A program made the translations under genes and the position numbers. Positions 52,600-64,000 of a stretch of DNA of 64,000 bases are shown here, one piece after another. The notes beneath the pieces are model-generated. The model saw only the letters and a list, made by a program, of their open reading frames with translations, had not been told where the DNA came from and made no database searches. The DNA comes from Promerops cafer (lineage: Eukaryota; Chordata; Aves; Passeriformes; Nectariniidae), in the NCBI GenBank assembly GCA_013398275.1, contig VZSE01006608.1:1-64000 (forward strand), written 5' to 3'. Positions within the stretch are counted from its first letter, which is position 1. Each line of letters begins with the position of its first letter.

Positions 52600-53495
52600 C
52601 ACTAACAGGATCCCTCAATCTGCCTCAGGAGGTGTTGGCTGCAATGTACCACACCTGAAATGTTTCCACACTAATGCACCCAGCATGAGGGACAAACAAG
52701 GGGAACCCAGGCTCTGGCCCAGTCCCAGAGATTTGACATCGCTGGCGTAAGTGAAACCTGGTGGGATGGGTCCTGTGCCTGGAGAGCCCTGTTGGATGGG
52801 TACAGGCTCTTCAGGAGGGACAGGCACGGCAGGAGAGGTGGAGGGGTGGCACTGTATGGAATAGAAGGGGTAGAATGTGTGGAGCTCACAGCTGGCACAG
52901 CTGAGAGCCTCTGGGCAAGAATCAAGGGACAAACAAATAATGCAGATGCCATCATGGGAGTCCACTTCAGACCTCCTGGACAGGACACTGATGAATTATT
53001 CTTTGGGGAACTAAGGGACTCTTCCAAGTCAACTGTCCTTGTCCTTCTGGGAGACTTCAGCTTGCCAGAAATTAACTGGGAACATCACAGAGCTGGTACA
53101 AGCCAGGCCAGAAGATTCCTAAAAACCTGGATGACAACTTTACGGAACAGGTCCTAAGGGAGCCAGCTCAGACAGACGCCCTCCTTTATCTCCCACTTGT
53201 CAAAAGTTTGGATTTCATCAATGGAGATTGGCACCCATCCATGTTGTAACCCACAGTTACAACAAGAAATGGAGTTTAAAATCTTGTTAAGAGGAGGAAA
53301 AGTGCCAAAACCTGAACTCTGCATATGAGGAGAGCAGACTTCAGGCTGCTCAGGGAACTAGTAAGCAAGGTCTCCTGGAAAAAAGTTTTTGCATTTGCTG
53401 GGGTCCATTTGTCCTGGCAACTTTTTAAACATCACCTACTCAGGGCAGAGGGGCAGGCAATTCCCAAGTGTTAGAAGTCAAGCAGAGAAGAGGAG
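52600..53495 (+). pseudogene. CR1 ORF2, endonuclease part only (APE type), dead
   Basis: This is the N-terminal apurinic-endonuclease-like domain of CR1 ORF2, which nicks target DNA. HTNAPSMRDKQ at about 52661-52693 keeps the metal-site Asn. DIAGVSETWW at 52735-52764 keeps the catalytic Glu and opens a clean 140-codon run to 53157 with LDGYRLFRRDRHGRRGGGVA, RPPGQD and LLGDFSLPE (family LVGDFNLPD). Frameshifts lie near 52700 and 53130. The HSDH box at the end of the domain is damaged: cac-agt-tac-aac at 53252-53263 reads HSYN, removing the catalytic Asp and His. After about 53490 the reading passes straight into the 3' UTR because RT is deleted. Confidence 0.88.
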
Positions 53496-53783
53496 GGGGG
53501 ACTCTCATCTTTCTTCTGTGGTGACAAGTGACAGAATCCAAGGGAATGGTCTGAAGCTGAGTCTAGGGAGGTTTAGGTTGCATATCAGGAAAAGGTTTTT
53601 CACCCAGAGGGTAGTTGGGCACTGAAACAGCCCCCCTGGGTAGTAGTCACAGTACCAAGCCTGACAGAATTCAAGAAGTTTTTCTACAATGCTCTCAGTC
53701 ACATGGTGTGACTCCTCAAGTTGGACTCAGTGATCCTTGTGGGTCCCTTCCAATTCAGCATATTCTCTGTGATTCTGTGTGTG

Positions 53784-55589
53784 AAGGTTTCTGAAGTATT
53801 CACTGTAGCTTCTCCACTGAAATCAGCACAGATTAGCTATTGGAGCCATTCATTTTAACAAACTATTTACTGCCTGAGAAAATTCTCTTGCCTCCCACCA
53901 AAGTGGTTCAGAAGTGTACTTTTCACATGTTTGCAATCTGTCAAACACACTTTTCAGAGCTTTAAGATGTGAAATACCCACTCCTATCCTACCCCACATT
54001 CCTTGTTCTCTAACAAGTAAAAGTCCTTGAAAACAATTGCAAGGATCTAGCAGGTCAACTTCCTTCTCATCCTGAGCTGAAGTAACCTCTCCTTATCCTC
54101 TGGAGAAATAGGAAATACACACCTCTTCAGAAGACTTCACTTTGTATTTTCGCTTGCTATAAATTTTAGAATAACTTTCTATGTGGAACTGCAACAGCCA
54201 CCTGGTCTTCTAGAGAGAGAAGTTTTAGACACTTTTATATTGAATTCATGTACCTTGGGACTTTTCCCCCTTCCCTGGTCAAAAAGAAGTAATTTTTCAA
54301 AGACCTTCCCATTTCAGCTCTACTCATAGTGAAGCCGGAATTCAGAGAAGTCAACACGTGCCTTTAGATCCAGTCCCACCTGGAAATAAAAAAAATATTT
54401 TACTGTGATACAGCAGCAAGGAAGAAATCTGTCATTCCAGCCTAAATATATATACTGCTTTCTTTTTCCAAGGAATAAAGTCTTTGGTACAAAAGTCCAT
54501 GAGGCCAAAAGATTTCAGAGGGAGGGGAAGGCTATGGCTTATTATATATTCTATGTTATATCTACTATGTGTTCCTGCTTGGCATAGTACTGACAAAATA
54601 AATTCCACTGAAATATTACTGCACCTAGGAGAATTCACCTAGGCTTGGAACCACGGCAAACTACTCCAGGGATGCACTTTAAATCTATTCGATTTCTCTT
54701 TGCAAAAAGATTATTTTCTTCTTTTATTATTAATTGCAGCGTTATGTCCTTTCCCAAAGTGATATTTTTGCCATATGCTGTCCCTCTTTTATATCAATTT
54801 TGCCAGCTCCTGTGACAGCAGCCAATGTGTCTTGCAGCAAATGCTAAATTTGTTATGCCAGAAGGCATGACAAATATGACACAATGAGTACTTACATGCT
54901 ACCGGATAACGAAATTATTTTATTTAAAACGTTATTTTACACTGTAACACTTCTTTGCAAAATGAGTTTTTCACAAAATTTGTCAATGTTTTCTACCACA
55001 AGGAACTTTCCTAAATTTTAACCACTCTGTCTTCAAATGAAGCAGAACTAAACATTGGAGCAGATCATGAGTTAACCTTTCCTTTTCCTGCACACCACTA
55101 GAGCAGCACAAACTCACTTCTTCTTGTCCTGGCCATTCCATTCTGCCTCCCTCCTGTTCACTCCCAGAGTGTCCCTGGCATGACATTGGCCCTCATAAAG
55201 GAATGACAGGGGCTGCAGAGCTGTGGAGAGCATGGTCACTGGGGCTTCTCCTCTAGCTCAGCTATTGCATTATTTTGCTTTAAAGGAAAACCAAGGCTTC
55301 CATCACCCTTCTGAGAGATGAGACACATTAGATTTGAGGGAGGTATGTGCTGAGCCCAGTGCTCATGAAGCCTCAGATACCTGTGGATGTCAGAGAGGAG
55401 CTTGGCACTTCTCTTCCCAGGACAGCAAAGGAGAGTAGGGCATGGATCTAACCTAGAGCTTCCAGTCATTGACACAGGTGTGGAACTCCCGTGAACATTT
55501 GGGCTTTGGGGGGAGTCACAGAGAACTGCAGCTGTTTCAAACCAAAGTACCTACTGGTGCAAGCACTCAGTAAATCATACAATGATTAT
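53784..55589. other. Intergenic, nothing recognised
   Basis: About 1.8 kb between the CR1 copy and the older CR1-like fragment. No exon, RNA or transposon was seen on either strand. Short open frames on both strands lack motifs. Confidence 0.5.
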
Positions 55590-56150
55590 TGTGGAATCAG
55601 TAAAAAGGAGAAAGGAGATAAATTAGAAGCTTGGAAGATTATTTAAGTGTTAGAGATAATGAACTCAGCAGGGCCTGACAAAATGTCCCCCTGTGAGTAC
55701 TCACAGAAGTAGCCAGAGCAGTCTCAGAAATTTTAGCACTGATTTTAGAATGTGTTTAGAAGACAATGAGATCCCAAAGGACTGTGAGAGGACAAAGAGA
55801 AAATCCTTCTCAAAGAGAAAAAGGTCTATCTAAGAAATTAGATGTGATTCAATCTAACTTCAGTACCCCAAAGAATAGTGGAATAAATTATAATCTATTA
55901 GTTTGTTAACACAAAAGGGTAAGAAGAATAATTTAATATGTATTTAAAAAAAAAAAACTGCTCTCAACAAAATTTTCTTCTTTGATAAAATTATCAGCTA
56001 AGTGGATGAGTGGGAAGCATGAAAATATCTTGTCTTTATTATGGCTTTTGACAGTGACCAACAAGACACCCCCATATTCAAACAGGAGAAATATGTTCTA
56101 GATAAAATTGCTGTACAGAAGGTTTAATAAAGAATAGTTCAAAGTCTGTT
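55590..56150 (+). mobile_element. Old CR1/L3-like reverse transcriptase fragment
   Basis: This is a strongly decayed piece of a CR1-superfamily ORF2. Motif order on the + strand: AGPDKM at 55668-55685 (family GPDG), EVARAVSEILALILECV at 55706-55756 (family EVA..ISEPLALIFE), NLTSVPQRIVE at 55851-55883 (family SLTSVPGKIMEQ), and a block at about 55955-56070 whose nucleotides match the CR1 'LTNLISFYDK', 'VDEGKAVD' and 'LDFSKAFDTV' region across frameshifts ('tttgataaaattatcagc', 'gtggatgagtgggaagc', 'atggcttttgacagtg'). Unlike the 51.6 kb and 1 kb copies it has stops every few codons, so it is far older. Similarity fades after about 56110. Confidence 0.72.
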
Positions 56151-59100
56151 TTCTACCAAAAGGAGATGAACAGATTCTTAGAGAGATATGTCCTACATCT
56201 TAAAGTCTTCATTATTTCCATTAAGGTGAAATATTATACAGAGAATATGGGGGGGAAAAAAACAGATAACACCAATAGAAAGCTCTCTGGATAAGAGACA
56301 TAAAAAAAAATATCTTAACAGCTTCAATAAACCATCTGAGAAAAAGAAGCTGATATCTGCTGTGTTACTTATGATGTAAATCACATGAGAAGGGAAAACA
56401 CTGAATGCATAAACACAAAATATGGAGTAAAAAGTTAAAAGATACCTCAGGGAAGGATTAGAAATATACTGCAAATCACACTGACTCTTCAAAAGAAAAT
56501 ATCTTTCTAGCCTATACAAAAGGTGTTTATAGTTTAATCATTTCAGTATGTCTGGGACTGTATGTCTATTACATATATTGAGCAATGCCTCTCTCGTTAA
56601 ACACTGATCATGAACACAGAAAATTCATAGGAAAGTTAAAAACGTAAAATATTTCAGGCATTCTGGGAAAACTGAAGCAGTGGGGGTGATTCATCAACAA
56701 GCAAACAAATTCTCTGTGGATTCCAGTTTCACATCATAAAAAAGTTGATACCCACAGGGATACATTATTTGCTATGGGAATAGAAAAAAAGAAATTACTA
56801 CAGATTGAAAGACATCGGTGTTTGGGTGTATTTGGAGGAGTTTATAGAATCCTTGAAATTATTTTGATCAGAGATTTTGGATCAAGGAGTATGGCTACTC
56901 TCATGTCAGAGATGACTTCGTAACTAAACCTCACTAAAAATTAATATATGAATTGAAAAGGTGACATTGGCTGTCGCTGAGTTGTCTGGAGATCACATCA
57001 CCACTGAAACTGCTCCACAAACAGATCTTCTCTAGCTCTGTGGTCCCCACCCTTCTATTCCTCACACCCAGGTCTTTCTAGTAAAATTCAGAATAATCCA
57101 ATAGTAAAATGTTTCTTTACCTTCCTTCTAAAGATCAAATGGCATGAAGGTAAACACTATTATTCTCAACAGTTCTTCTAGTGGAAAACTCAAGTGCTCT
57201 GTGTTCATTCAAAAAGAGAGAATTTCAATTTTTCTCACTTAATTTTAAATAATAAGTGAATTTAAAAAAAAATTTGGAAGACAATAAAAATGTCTTTTAT
57301 AAATTTGGAAAATCAGGGACAGTAATTAAAAAGCAGCAAAATGAAAGATATCGCTTCATAGGCACCTTGCTGCGGTTAAGTAGTTTCAATAATTCTTTGG
57401 GATAATCTCCTGAGAGGGAAGATATGTCAAGACAATTTAATAGCTCTTCTCTGTACTTTGACATATTCCTTATTTTAAAACCTAGAATAGATTTAAGGAT
57501 CTATTTCAGGTTCCCTAGCCTCAGTGGAACCAGAAGTCTTCCTCTGTTGACTTCCTAAATGCATTAAATTCTCATCTAAAGAGCCTCTGCATGTCTCTGC
57601 AGACATGCATAACCCAAAGGTTTTCATCAGATACACTTACCAAAACACTGAAACAGCTGGAACATTTCAATGTGGTAAAAGAAACTTAATTTTAAAAATA
57701 TATTCAGGTACGGTTCAATTTGTAGTCCTTTAGGACTAGCACCACCAACACACAACTCCAGGAAGACCATTCAGCTTTGCACTCGTTTTTGTCACAAAGA
57801 ATGCTGAAAAACAATGTTGAGGGGAGGTGGAGGTGGGGCAGAGAAAGAAAGAAAAAAAATAGCTTTCATTTTCTTTTGTCTGTCCCATAGAGAGACCTAG
57901 ACTCTATAAAGACTGTGAGACAGATATGTGGCATTCACAGTCAGCTTTCTATCAGCTCAGAGGATCTGGATGAATCTTGTCCAGACAGAAGCAAAACATT
58001 CCTATCTTTGGGACATTTTTGTGTATATGGAGGCCAATGTTCTGGTTTCCTCAAACCAACAGGAAGATCCCCTGATGAGGGGGACTCTGATGAGATGTAG
58101 CCACGGGCATTTACGGGGTGATGTTGCAAGGGAGAAATGATGGTTCTATAGTAAAATATTAAAGACCTTTTTGGGTCCTGACACATGAAGACACATAGGC
58201 AAAGGTGGAAAGTTACCTGTGGTAGCACTGGGCAGCTTCACAGGGTGCCTGTGAGCCCAGCTTTGTGCTGTGTCACTCACCTTGCACAGAGGAAAGGGTC
58301 CCTGCAGCCATCCTGAGCTTCACTCAGGAGGAAGCTGGCTGGAAGTTGACTCCAGAACAGGCCCCAGGAGTGACACCATGTTTATACAGATGATCAAGAA
58401 ATCGACTTCTGGATTCACTATCCTATCTGGCAATGCTTCATGTCACGCCAAGAAGATCAATTAGTGATTTCTGAACAACCCTAAGTAGAAGAAAAATGGG
58501 TTATATACAAAGCAAATAGGACCAAAACTCAAGACTCAGGACTTACCTGCAACTTTTAATACACTGCTTCAATAATCATTTAAATAATTAAATGTCAATG
58601 CCAAAGGCCTTCTTCACATAAAGATTCCATGAAAATAGTATTTGAAGGAAGTGCTGATGCAGTGTTTTGTTTTTCAAGTGGAATCTAGATGTGCCAAGTA
58701 TGTGGAATTCTGGGATAACTTAGATTTTACAATATTTCTTAGGGGCTGAATGATACTGCTCCTATGAATCAAGACTACTTAAATGTATTTAAATTTATTC
58801 CATTTGCAAATATTTTCTGACAATAAATAGTTTAATATTTGTGTCTGTGCTATTCAAATTGCAAGGAAATAAAGCAGGAACAGTAATTATCAAGGAGAAA
58901 ATTTGACTGTAATATTAACGGAAAGATACTAATGTACCAAGGCGTGTTACACCAAGGTTCTTATTAACTCCTACCAGGCCACTTCCTGCCAAGTGGCAAT
59001 GGATTGGCTTCTCCTGGAGGAAAGGGGATAGTACTGACACTGAATTTCAAAATAATTCTATTATGTCAGCATTATACACACATGCAAATTATGAAATCAG

Positions 59101-62100
59101 ACAACCACTCAGCATGTGGGTGAATGCATGGTCTCAGGAAGATTTGCTCAGGAGGAGCTACAGTTCCCAGACACTGATGTTCCCTTAAAAAACAGCACAA
59201 TGGAGACTGCAAATACCACTGTGCTAAAAAATAGAACAAACTTCAGCTACAACCATGTTAGTTGGGCGTGTTGGTCACAGCAATATCTATAAATAGATAC
59301 ATTTCCCAAAGCTTTACTAAATTTTGTATTGGATTATTAAAACAAAACCCTTTTCCATTTAGGAAATAGGTTACTTTGAATTTTTTTTCTGTGCACTTCT
59401 ACCAATAATACTGTCCAGTTCCGTCTTATAGACTTACTCCTGCTCCTCACCAGCCCCTGGGGAAGGAAGTTTGCATTTATTTAAAGGATCTTCACTAGCC
59501 TTCTTTTTAAAAGGCATCTTTGATCAGAAGTCACCCTCGGGTATATATAGAAATTAAGTCCCTGGAGAGCTACAAACCTTTCCATTATCCTTTCTTGCAG
59601 GAAATTAAAAGTAAGAATTCAAAGATCTCTTTGTAGACATTCATCTTTATGCTGTGCAGTAAAGATATGAGTGAGCAATGAAATAAATCTCTCATAGGTT
59701 TCCTGTGCGTAAGCTTGTAGAACAAGTATGAAATCAAATGATGAACACTATCTGATTAGTTCCTTTCCTTGCATAACAATTACAGGTGACAGCTTTGAAA
59801 CTATATCCTTGGGAAAGGACACAACTTTGACTTTCAGATGGTTGTTATGTAAGGCTGAAAAAGTTATTCAGTAGAAAGTGTCATTCCTTCAGAACTTTGC
59901 AGCAATTTAAATCCATTTTAGTTCCAGTAAGCTTACATTCACCAAGTGAAATCTCATACAGAAAAGGGAGAGATTCAGACCCAAATAAAGAATAATGTAA
60001 AACACAAACTTTATGGTGCAAGACAATGTACAGAGTCATGAGTGGAAGGACGTATAAAAACGACACCTGCTTCACTTTTTTGACGTCCTGATGTCTTCCG
60101 CTTTGAATTTGGAACCCAGAGGCATTGAAAGAAAGAAAGAGTGCTTTTACAGAGCCAAGATCTGTGATGCAGCCCAACTCCATACATTTTGCTGACATCC
60201 TGCAATTTCACTAATACTTAAAGAAGTTTGTTCCCTCTAAGGCAAAAAGTGCTTGCTCTCTCTGGTATTCAAGTTTTGAAGACACTCAAGCTAGATCTTG
60301 CCAAATCAGAGTTCCCAGAATGAAACATTAAAGATAATTTCAAACTTTTTCTTTGAAAATAGAAAGGCCCATTGTATTCTCATTTCTCTCTGTGAAGAAG
60401 AGAAAAACTATGTCTCCTACTGCAAGTATTAACAAAAACCTTGCAGAATCAGGAAACAGGCTTTTCAGGTAAGTCTTATTTGTTGTCTGTAGAAATGGAA
60501 ATTCCATTTCTAACACACTGTAATTCCTAGTCATCCCACACTAATTTTTAGAGCAATGCACTGTACTGGAAGTGATAACACACACTTTAGAAATAGCTCT
60601 TTAAGGATCACCAGCTACAGCAGAATCAAAGGTGACACATCACATGTATTAGATAATCAGAAGGCCTGCACAGAATACTTCTGATCTTTAAGTTTCAGAT
60701 GATCTGAGAAAAAATGTGAGTTACTTGTTCAAGCTGACTTTTTTTTTTCCTAAATAGATTTATCAGACATAATAATTTCTTGGTTTTGGACAAAATCCAT
60801 TACATAGCTGATTCCCAGTGCTAGATCGATTTTAGGTCCCTTTAAAGATCTGTCCTATCACCTTTTTTTGTACTCTTTGTCAATCACACATTTTTCTCAT
60901 TTACTTAAATGCTAAGCCCATTGCTGCAATACTCACGAGATGGCTCCTTTCCAGCAACTTGCTAGGTAAATTTTGCATATGTAATTTTATCTCTGGCTTT
61001 TACACAGCAATATTTCCCTGCTTCATTTGAGCATGTTTTTGTGCTCGGTTCAGCTTGCAGACTTAATGCATCATCATCTGGCATCCATATGCAAATACAG
61101 ATCAGAAACACTTTCAAAAACATTAATATGAAAAAGGAAAAGCTTATTATGCAGATGTATTAAGAGGCCTACACAGAGTCACTGTCCCTGTAAGCCTCAG
61201 GATACAACCCTGTGATTTCTGCCCATCTGTGGAGCATTTCCTTGCTACCAGCATGTGTCTAGGCAGCCTGAAAACCCACAGACCTACCTACTTCCACCCT
61301 TCCTTTTCTTCAAGTGTCAAACTCCCTGACAAGATGTTCCCACAAGATGTTATTGACTGCAAAGAGTCTTCTGAGTAGAAATAAGTGATTTGCAACTCTT
61401 GGCTGATAAAGGGAAAAAAATAACAATTTGAAAAATTTAGTGAAATAGATGTGCCTGATCAGACAAATTTGCATCAGTCTTATTCTTTCAAGTTTCACCC
61501 TACCTCATACATGACTGTTGTCACTGTTGTCTTTTCTTGCACTGCATATAAATCAGGCAAAGACATTGCTTTCTTTTTAGTATTGTCATATTTTGTCATA
61601 ATGCCACTGCCACAATGTACAGTAAGTAGTACATGCAACTGCATGTTCTTTTTTATAGAAATCAGGGGACTTTTGACAAACTGTAAGGAATTACTTTAAT
61701 ATACATGGGCATACAGGTATGCATGTACTCTCTTGTGACTTATCCCACTTTGAGTTCCACTATCAGGAACAACATGACATAAAACAGACAACAAAATTTA
61801 GATATACAGAAATGCTCCCTCTCGGCATCACTGTGACTTTCTTGTTTGTAATTTTTCAGAAATCTGAGAATGGTAACAAGAGTTTATCACTATGGCAACT
61901 ATAGGGGCACAATGTGTTTATTAGCCCTGTGTTCAGTCACTCACATCTCACCTGCCATGGGAGTTAGAAGATTGTTCCTTCAAAGGTTCAGGTCTCCAAG
62001 CACAGTCAAGGCTCCTTGGGCAGTCGACAGACAATGTCTGAATGAACACAGTGTGCCTGTAACCCCAAGACTAGATACTCTCTGTCCAATACTATAACAA

Positions 62101-63860
62101 AAAGTTTTTGCAGTATTTCAAAGTTCTCTGTGCCTCTCTACTGTTCATTGTCAGCACTCTCCTTCCAGTGTCTTTCAGTGAGACCATGACCCAGTCTTCA
62201 TTTTATATGATCATCTGAACAAAAAAATGAGGGTTTTTTTTTCCTTTGGATTTGTAGTCCTTAAGAAGCAATATAAAAATTTAATTGTAATTTTGAACAT
62301 GGCATGCTCACTTTCAGCCCATCTGTTCTTTCCCCTCCCTGACACAGCTGTGACTCTAGAGCCACATGTTGCCTGAGCACAGAAAAACCAATAAGCTTCA
62401 CTGCTTGCACAGGAAGGGCAAGTCTATGCAGCGTAAAGCTGTGTCAGGGAGAGATACCAAAGCAAACTTGTAATGGATTAACATGAGTATTGAAAACAGC
62501 ATTGCCTGCATGTCCCCTGCTGTATTATTTATAGCCAACACTGATGTACTGCTTTCAAGACTCAAGCCAGCATCCGAGAGCCACTATCTGCACATGCAAC
62601 TGTGCTGAATTACCGTGCCCAGCGCAGCTGCCTCGGTGGAGTCTAAACTAATCCCACAGAGACAGCAACTTGAATGCCAGCTAACTATATGCAAAGATGA
62701 AGTTTCTCTGCATCACCCATTTTCAGTGATTAATAGTCTGGTCATGAAGCCCTGAGCACTTTCAAGTCTCTTTAGTTCCACAGTAGCTGCAGAATAGGCA
62801 GGCTGCCCAGCATCCTGGTGAGTGGCTCAGCAGATCCCCAGTTCTCTGCAGAGACAGTTTGTATGAACTGTGGTTTTCCAGATTTCATCAGCACAGCCAC
62901 GATTTTCTTCCTTTTATCCTTATATCAACATTATCTCATCCTTCAAGAAATTACTGTCCACCCTGTGTGCAGTGGTTTTCAGACTGTAGTATTAAATAGC
63001 AGGGGTTTTGAGATCAGCTATAGGAACTTCAAAGACTTTCTACATCGAGGCAATCTGATTTTTTTTCCAAAACAGAGAGATTTGTCTCTTCTGGTATTTT
63101 TCCTATGACAGTGTTTGCAACAGGAAAAGGCACTGTGCATAATGGTAGTAAATTTGTTTATTGGCATAAAGACCCTACAGAATTAATTCTTTGTAAATTT
63201 GCTGTCAAGGCAGTGCCAGAGACCTCAAAACTAGATCACCAGTAACCAAATGAGATTTTCCCCTGAACCACAGATAATCTGCTCGGTTCCATGGTAGATC
63301 TAGCCACATGTAAAAAGCAACCCAGGATGTGGAATCACCCCAATCTGCTGTTGTCAATATACTATGAAGATATAATATGTGTAGAGTATATTGCTGTGTG
63401 TTCACCCAGAAAACAGCACCCACTCTGCCTCTCTGCTTTGTGGCATATTATAAACACAAACTTGCTTATCATCCTCTTTGCTCTGGTATCTTTTGGGGCT
63501 TTTTTTTACTAATACCTTCATAAACACAGCACATGCTGGGAAAACCCAGTAAATCAGATGCAAACTTACCGGAACTGAGTTAGGCAATGCTTGTGACAAG
63601 ATAATTTTCTCAGTTCACAGTCTTGTTTTGATTAGCAAGTTTTCATTGTGCCTGTGGAATACTCTTTCTGGAAGAGCAAGAACAAAAGGTGACTGTGGCT
63701 TATTTCAAATGCATTAGTTAAAGTTTATAACAAGCTGTTAAGGACATAAAGCAAAATAAAAAGGGAAAATAGAATCTCTTTATTACAACAAATTTGGTCA
63801 CAGCATTATGTTCCTGCTTTATCAACATCTTTACTGTAAATGACTGAGTTTATAATTCAG
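56151..63860. other. Intergenic, no gene recognised
   Basis: About 7.7 kb without recognisable coding, RNA or transposon features. A less AT-rich block at about 58180-58400 contains a good minus-strand 5' splice-site match ('ctcaccttgcacag', near 58278-58291), but no supporting exon features. Minus-strand open frames at 56193-56519 and 59881-60211 have no motif. Confidence 0.5.
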
Positions 63861-64000
63861 TTACAACTCCCTTGTGAAGGGAATAAGAGGGGCAGGCACT
63901 GATCTCCTCTCTGTGGTGACCAGTGATAGGACCTGAGGGAATGGCCTGAGGCTTTGCCAGGGAAGGTTTAAGTTGGATATCAGAAAAAGGTTTTTCACTC
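63861..64000 (+). mobile_element. CR1 LINE 3' end fragment, runs out of the window
   Basis: From 'tacaactcccttgtgaagggaataagagg' onward the sequence matches the same 3' region as the first CR1 copy (about 928-1060): 'ggcaggcactgatctc', 'tggtgaccagtgatag', 'acctgagggaatggcctgag', 'aaaaaggtttttcactc'. It begins inside the element's 3' part, so it is a short 5'-truncated insertion on the + strand. The remaining 3' end with its terminal repeat should lie just past base 64000. Confidence 0.9.

Larger units (their letters stand above)
51580..53783 (+). mobile_element. CR1 LINE with ORF1 and endonuclease but no reverse transcriptase
   Basis: This copy reads in order: the coiled-coil-like part of ORF1 (SLRSIRVNEQEID, about 51636-51675), the ORF1 esterase domain (about 52010-52520), the ORF2 endonuclease (about 52640-53280), the start of the region between endonuclease and RT (ADFRLLRELV, about 53335-53365; then 'catcacctactcagggcagag'), and then directly the CR1 3' UTR from about 53490. 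It ends in 'attctctgtgattctgtg' at about 53763-53780. The whole RT and thumb (roughly 2 kb expected) is absent. The join falls on 'gaagaggagg' at 53487-53496, a word that also occurs at the matching 3' position of the first CR1 copy (947-956). This suggests a deletion or template switch at short homology. Confidence 0.92.

Noticed and set aside
52229..53027. Minus-strand open frames of 84-118 codons
   Set aside because: They are antisense shadows of CR1 ORF1 and the ORF2 endonuclease, whose sense reading matches known CR1 motifs.

Overview
The window looks like bird nuclear DNA. It is AT-rich, has almost no open reading frames above chance length, and carries CR1 LINEs of the avian type, with 3' ends in the ATTCTGTG-like repeat. 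There are no SINE arrays and no bacterial-type gene packing. One host coding exon is recognisable: the last coding exon of PLXDC2 (plexin domain-containing 2, TEM7-related) on the + strand at 8632-8748. It is too short and lacks a start codon, so simple ORF calling misses it. Bases 1244-8631 are therefore read as the last PLXDC2 intron. From 8749 comes the 3' UTR, with a first poly(A) signal at 9051. Everything beyond about 10.7 kb is intergenic as far as I can see.

Layout: 1-1243, 5'-cut CR1 with reverse transcriptase and 3' end, in sense inside the PLXDC2 intron. 8632-8748, terminal PLXDC2 exon. 8749 to about 9075, possibly to 10750, 3' UTR. About 10.75-37.4 kb, long repeat-poor desert holding only microsatellites. 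About 37.4-39.4 kb, degraded but nearly collinear fossil of a non-LTR retrotransposon of the R4/Dong type, running from the pre-RT segment through RT, a Cys/His motif and the restriction-like endonuclease to the C-terminus. About 46.15-46.55 kb, a second, shorter R4-like fossil. 51.58-53.78 kb, CR1 copy with readable ORF1 (SGNH/esterase domain) and ORF2 endonuclease but with the reverse transcriptase removed by an internal deletion. About 55.6-56.15 kb, much older CR1/L3-like RT fragment. 63.86-64.0 kb, 3' part of another CR1 running out of the window.

All six LINE-derived pieces are on the + strand. None of the mobile elements can be active. They are dead copies of different ages: the CR1 copies are the youngest, the 55.6 kb CR1-like piece and the two R4-like pieces the oldest. 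The most notable find is the R4-like fossil. R4-clade elements are not part of the usual avian repeat picture, which is dominated by CR1, and this copy can be followed over about 2 kb by motif order alone. All family assignments come from remembered family motifs, not from a search.
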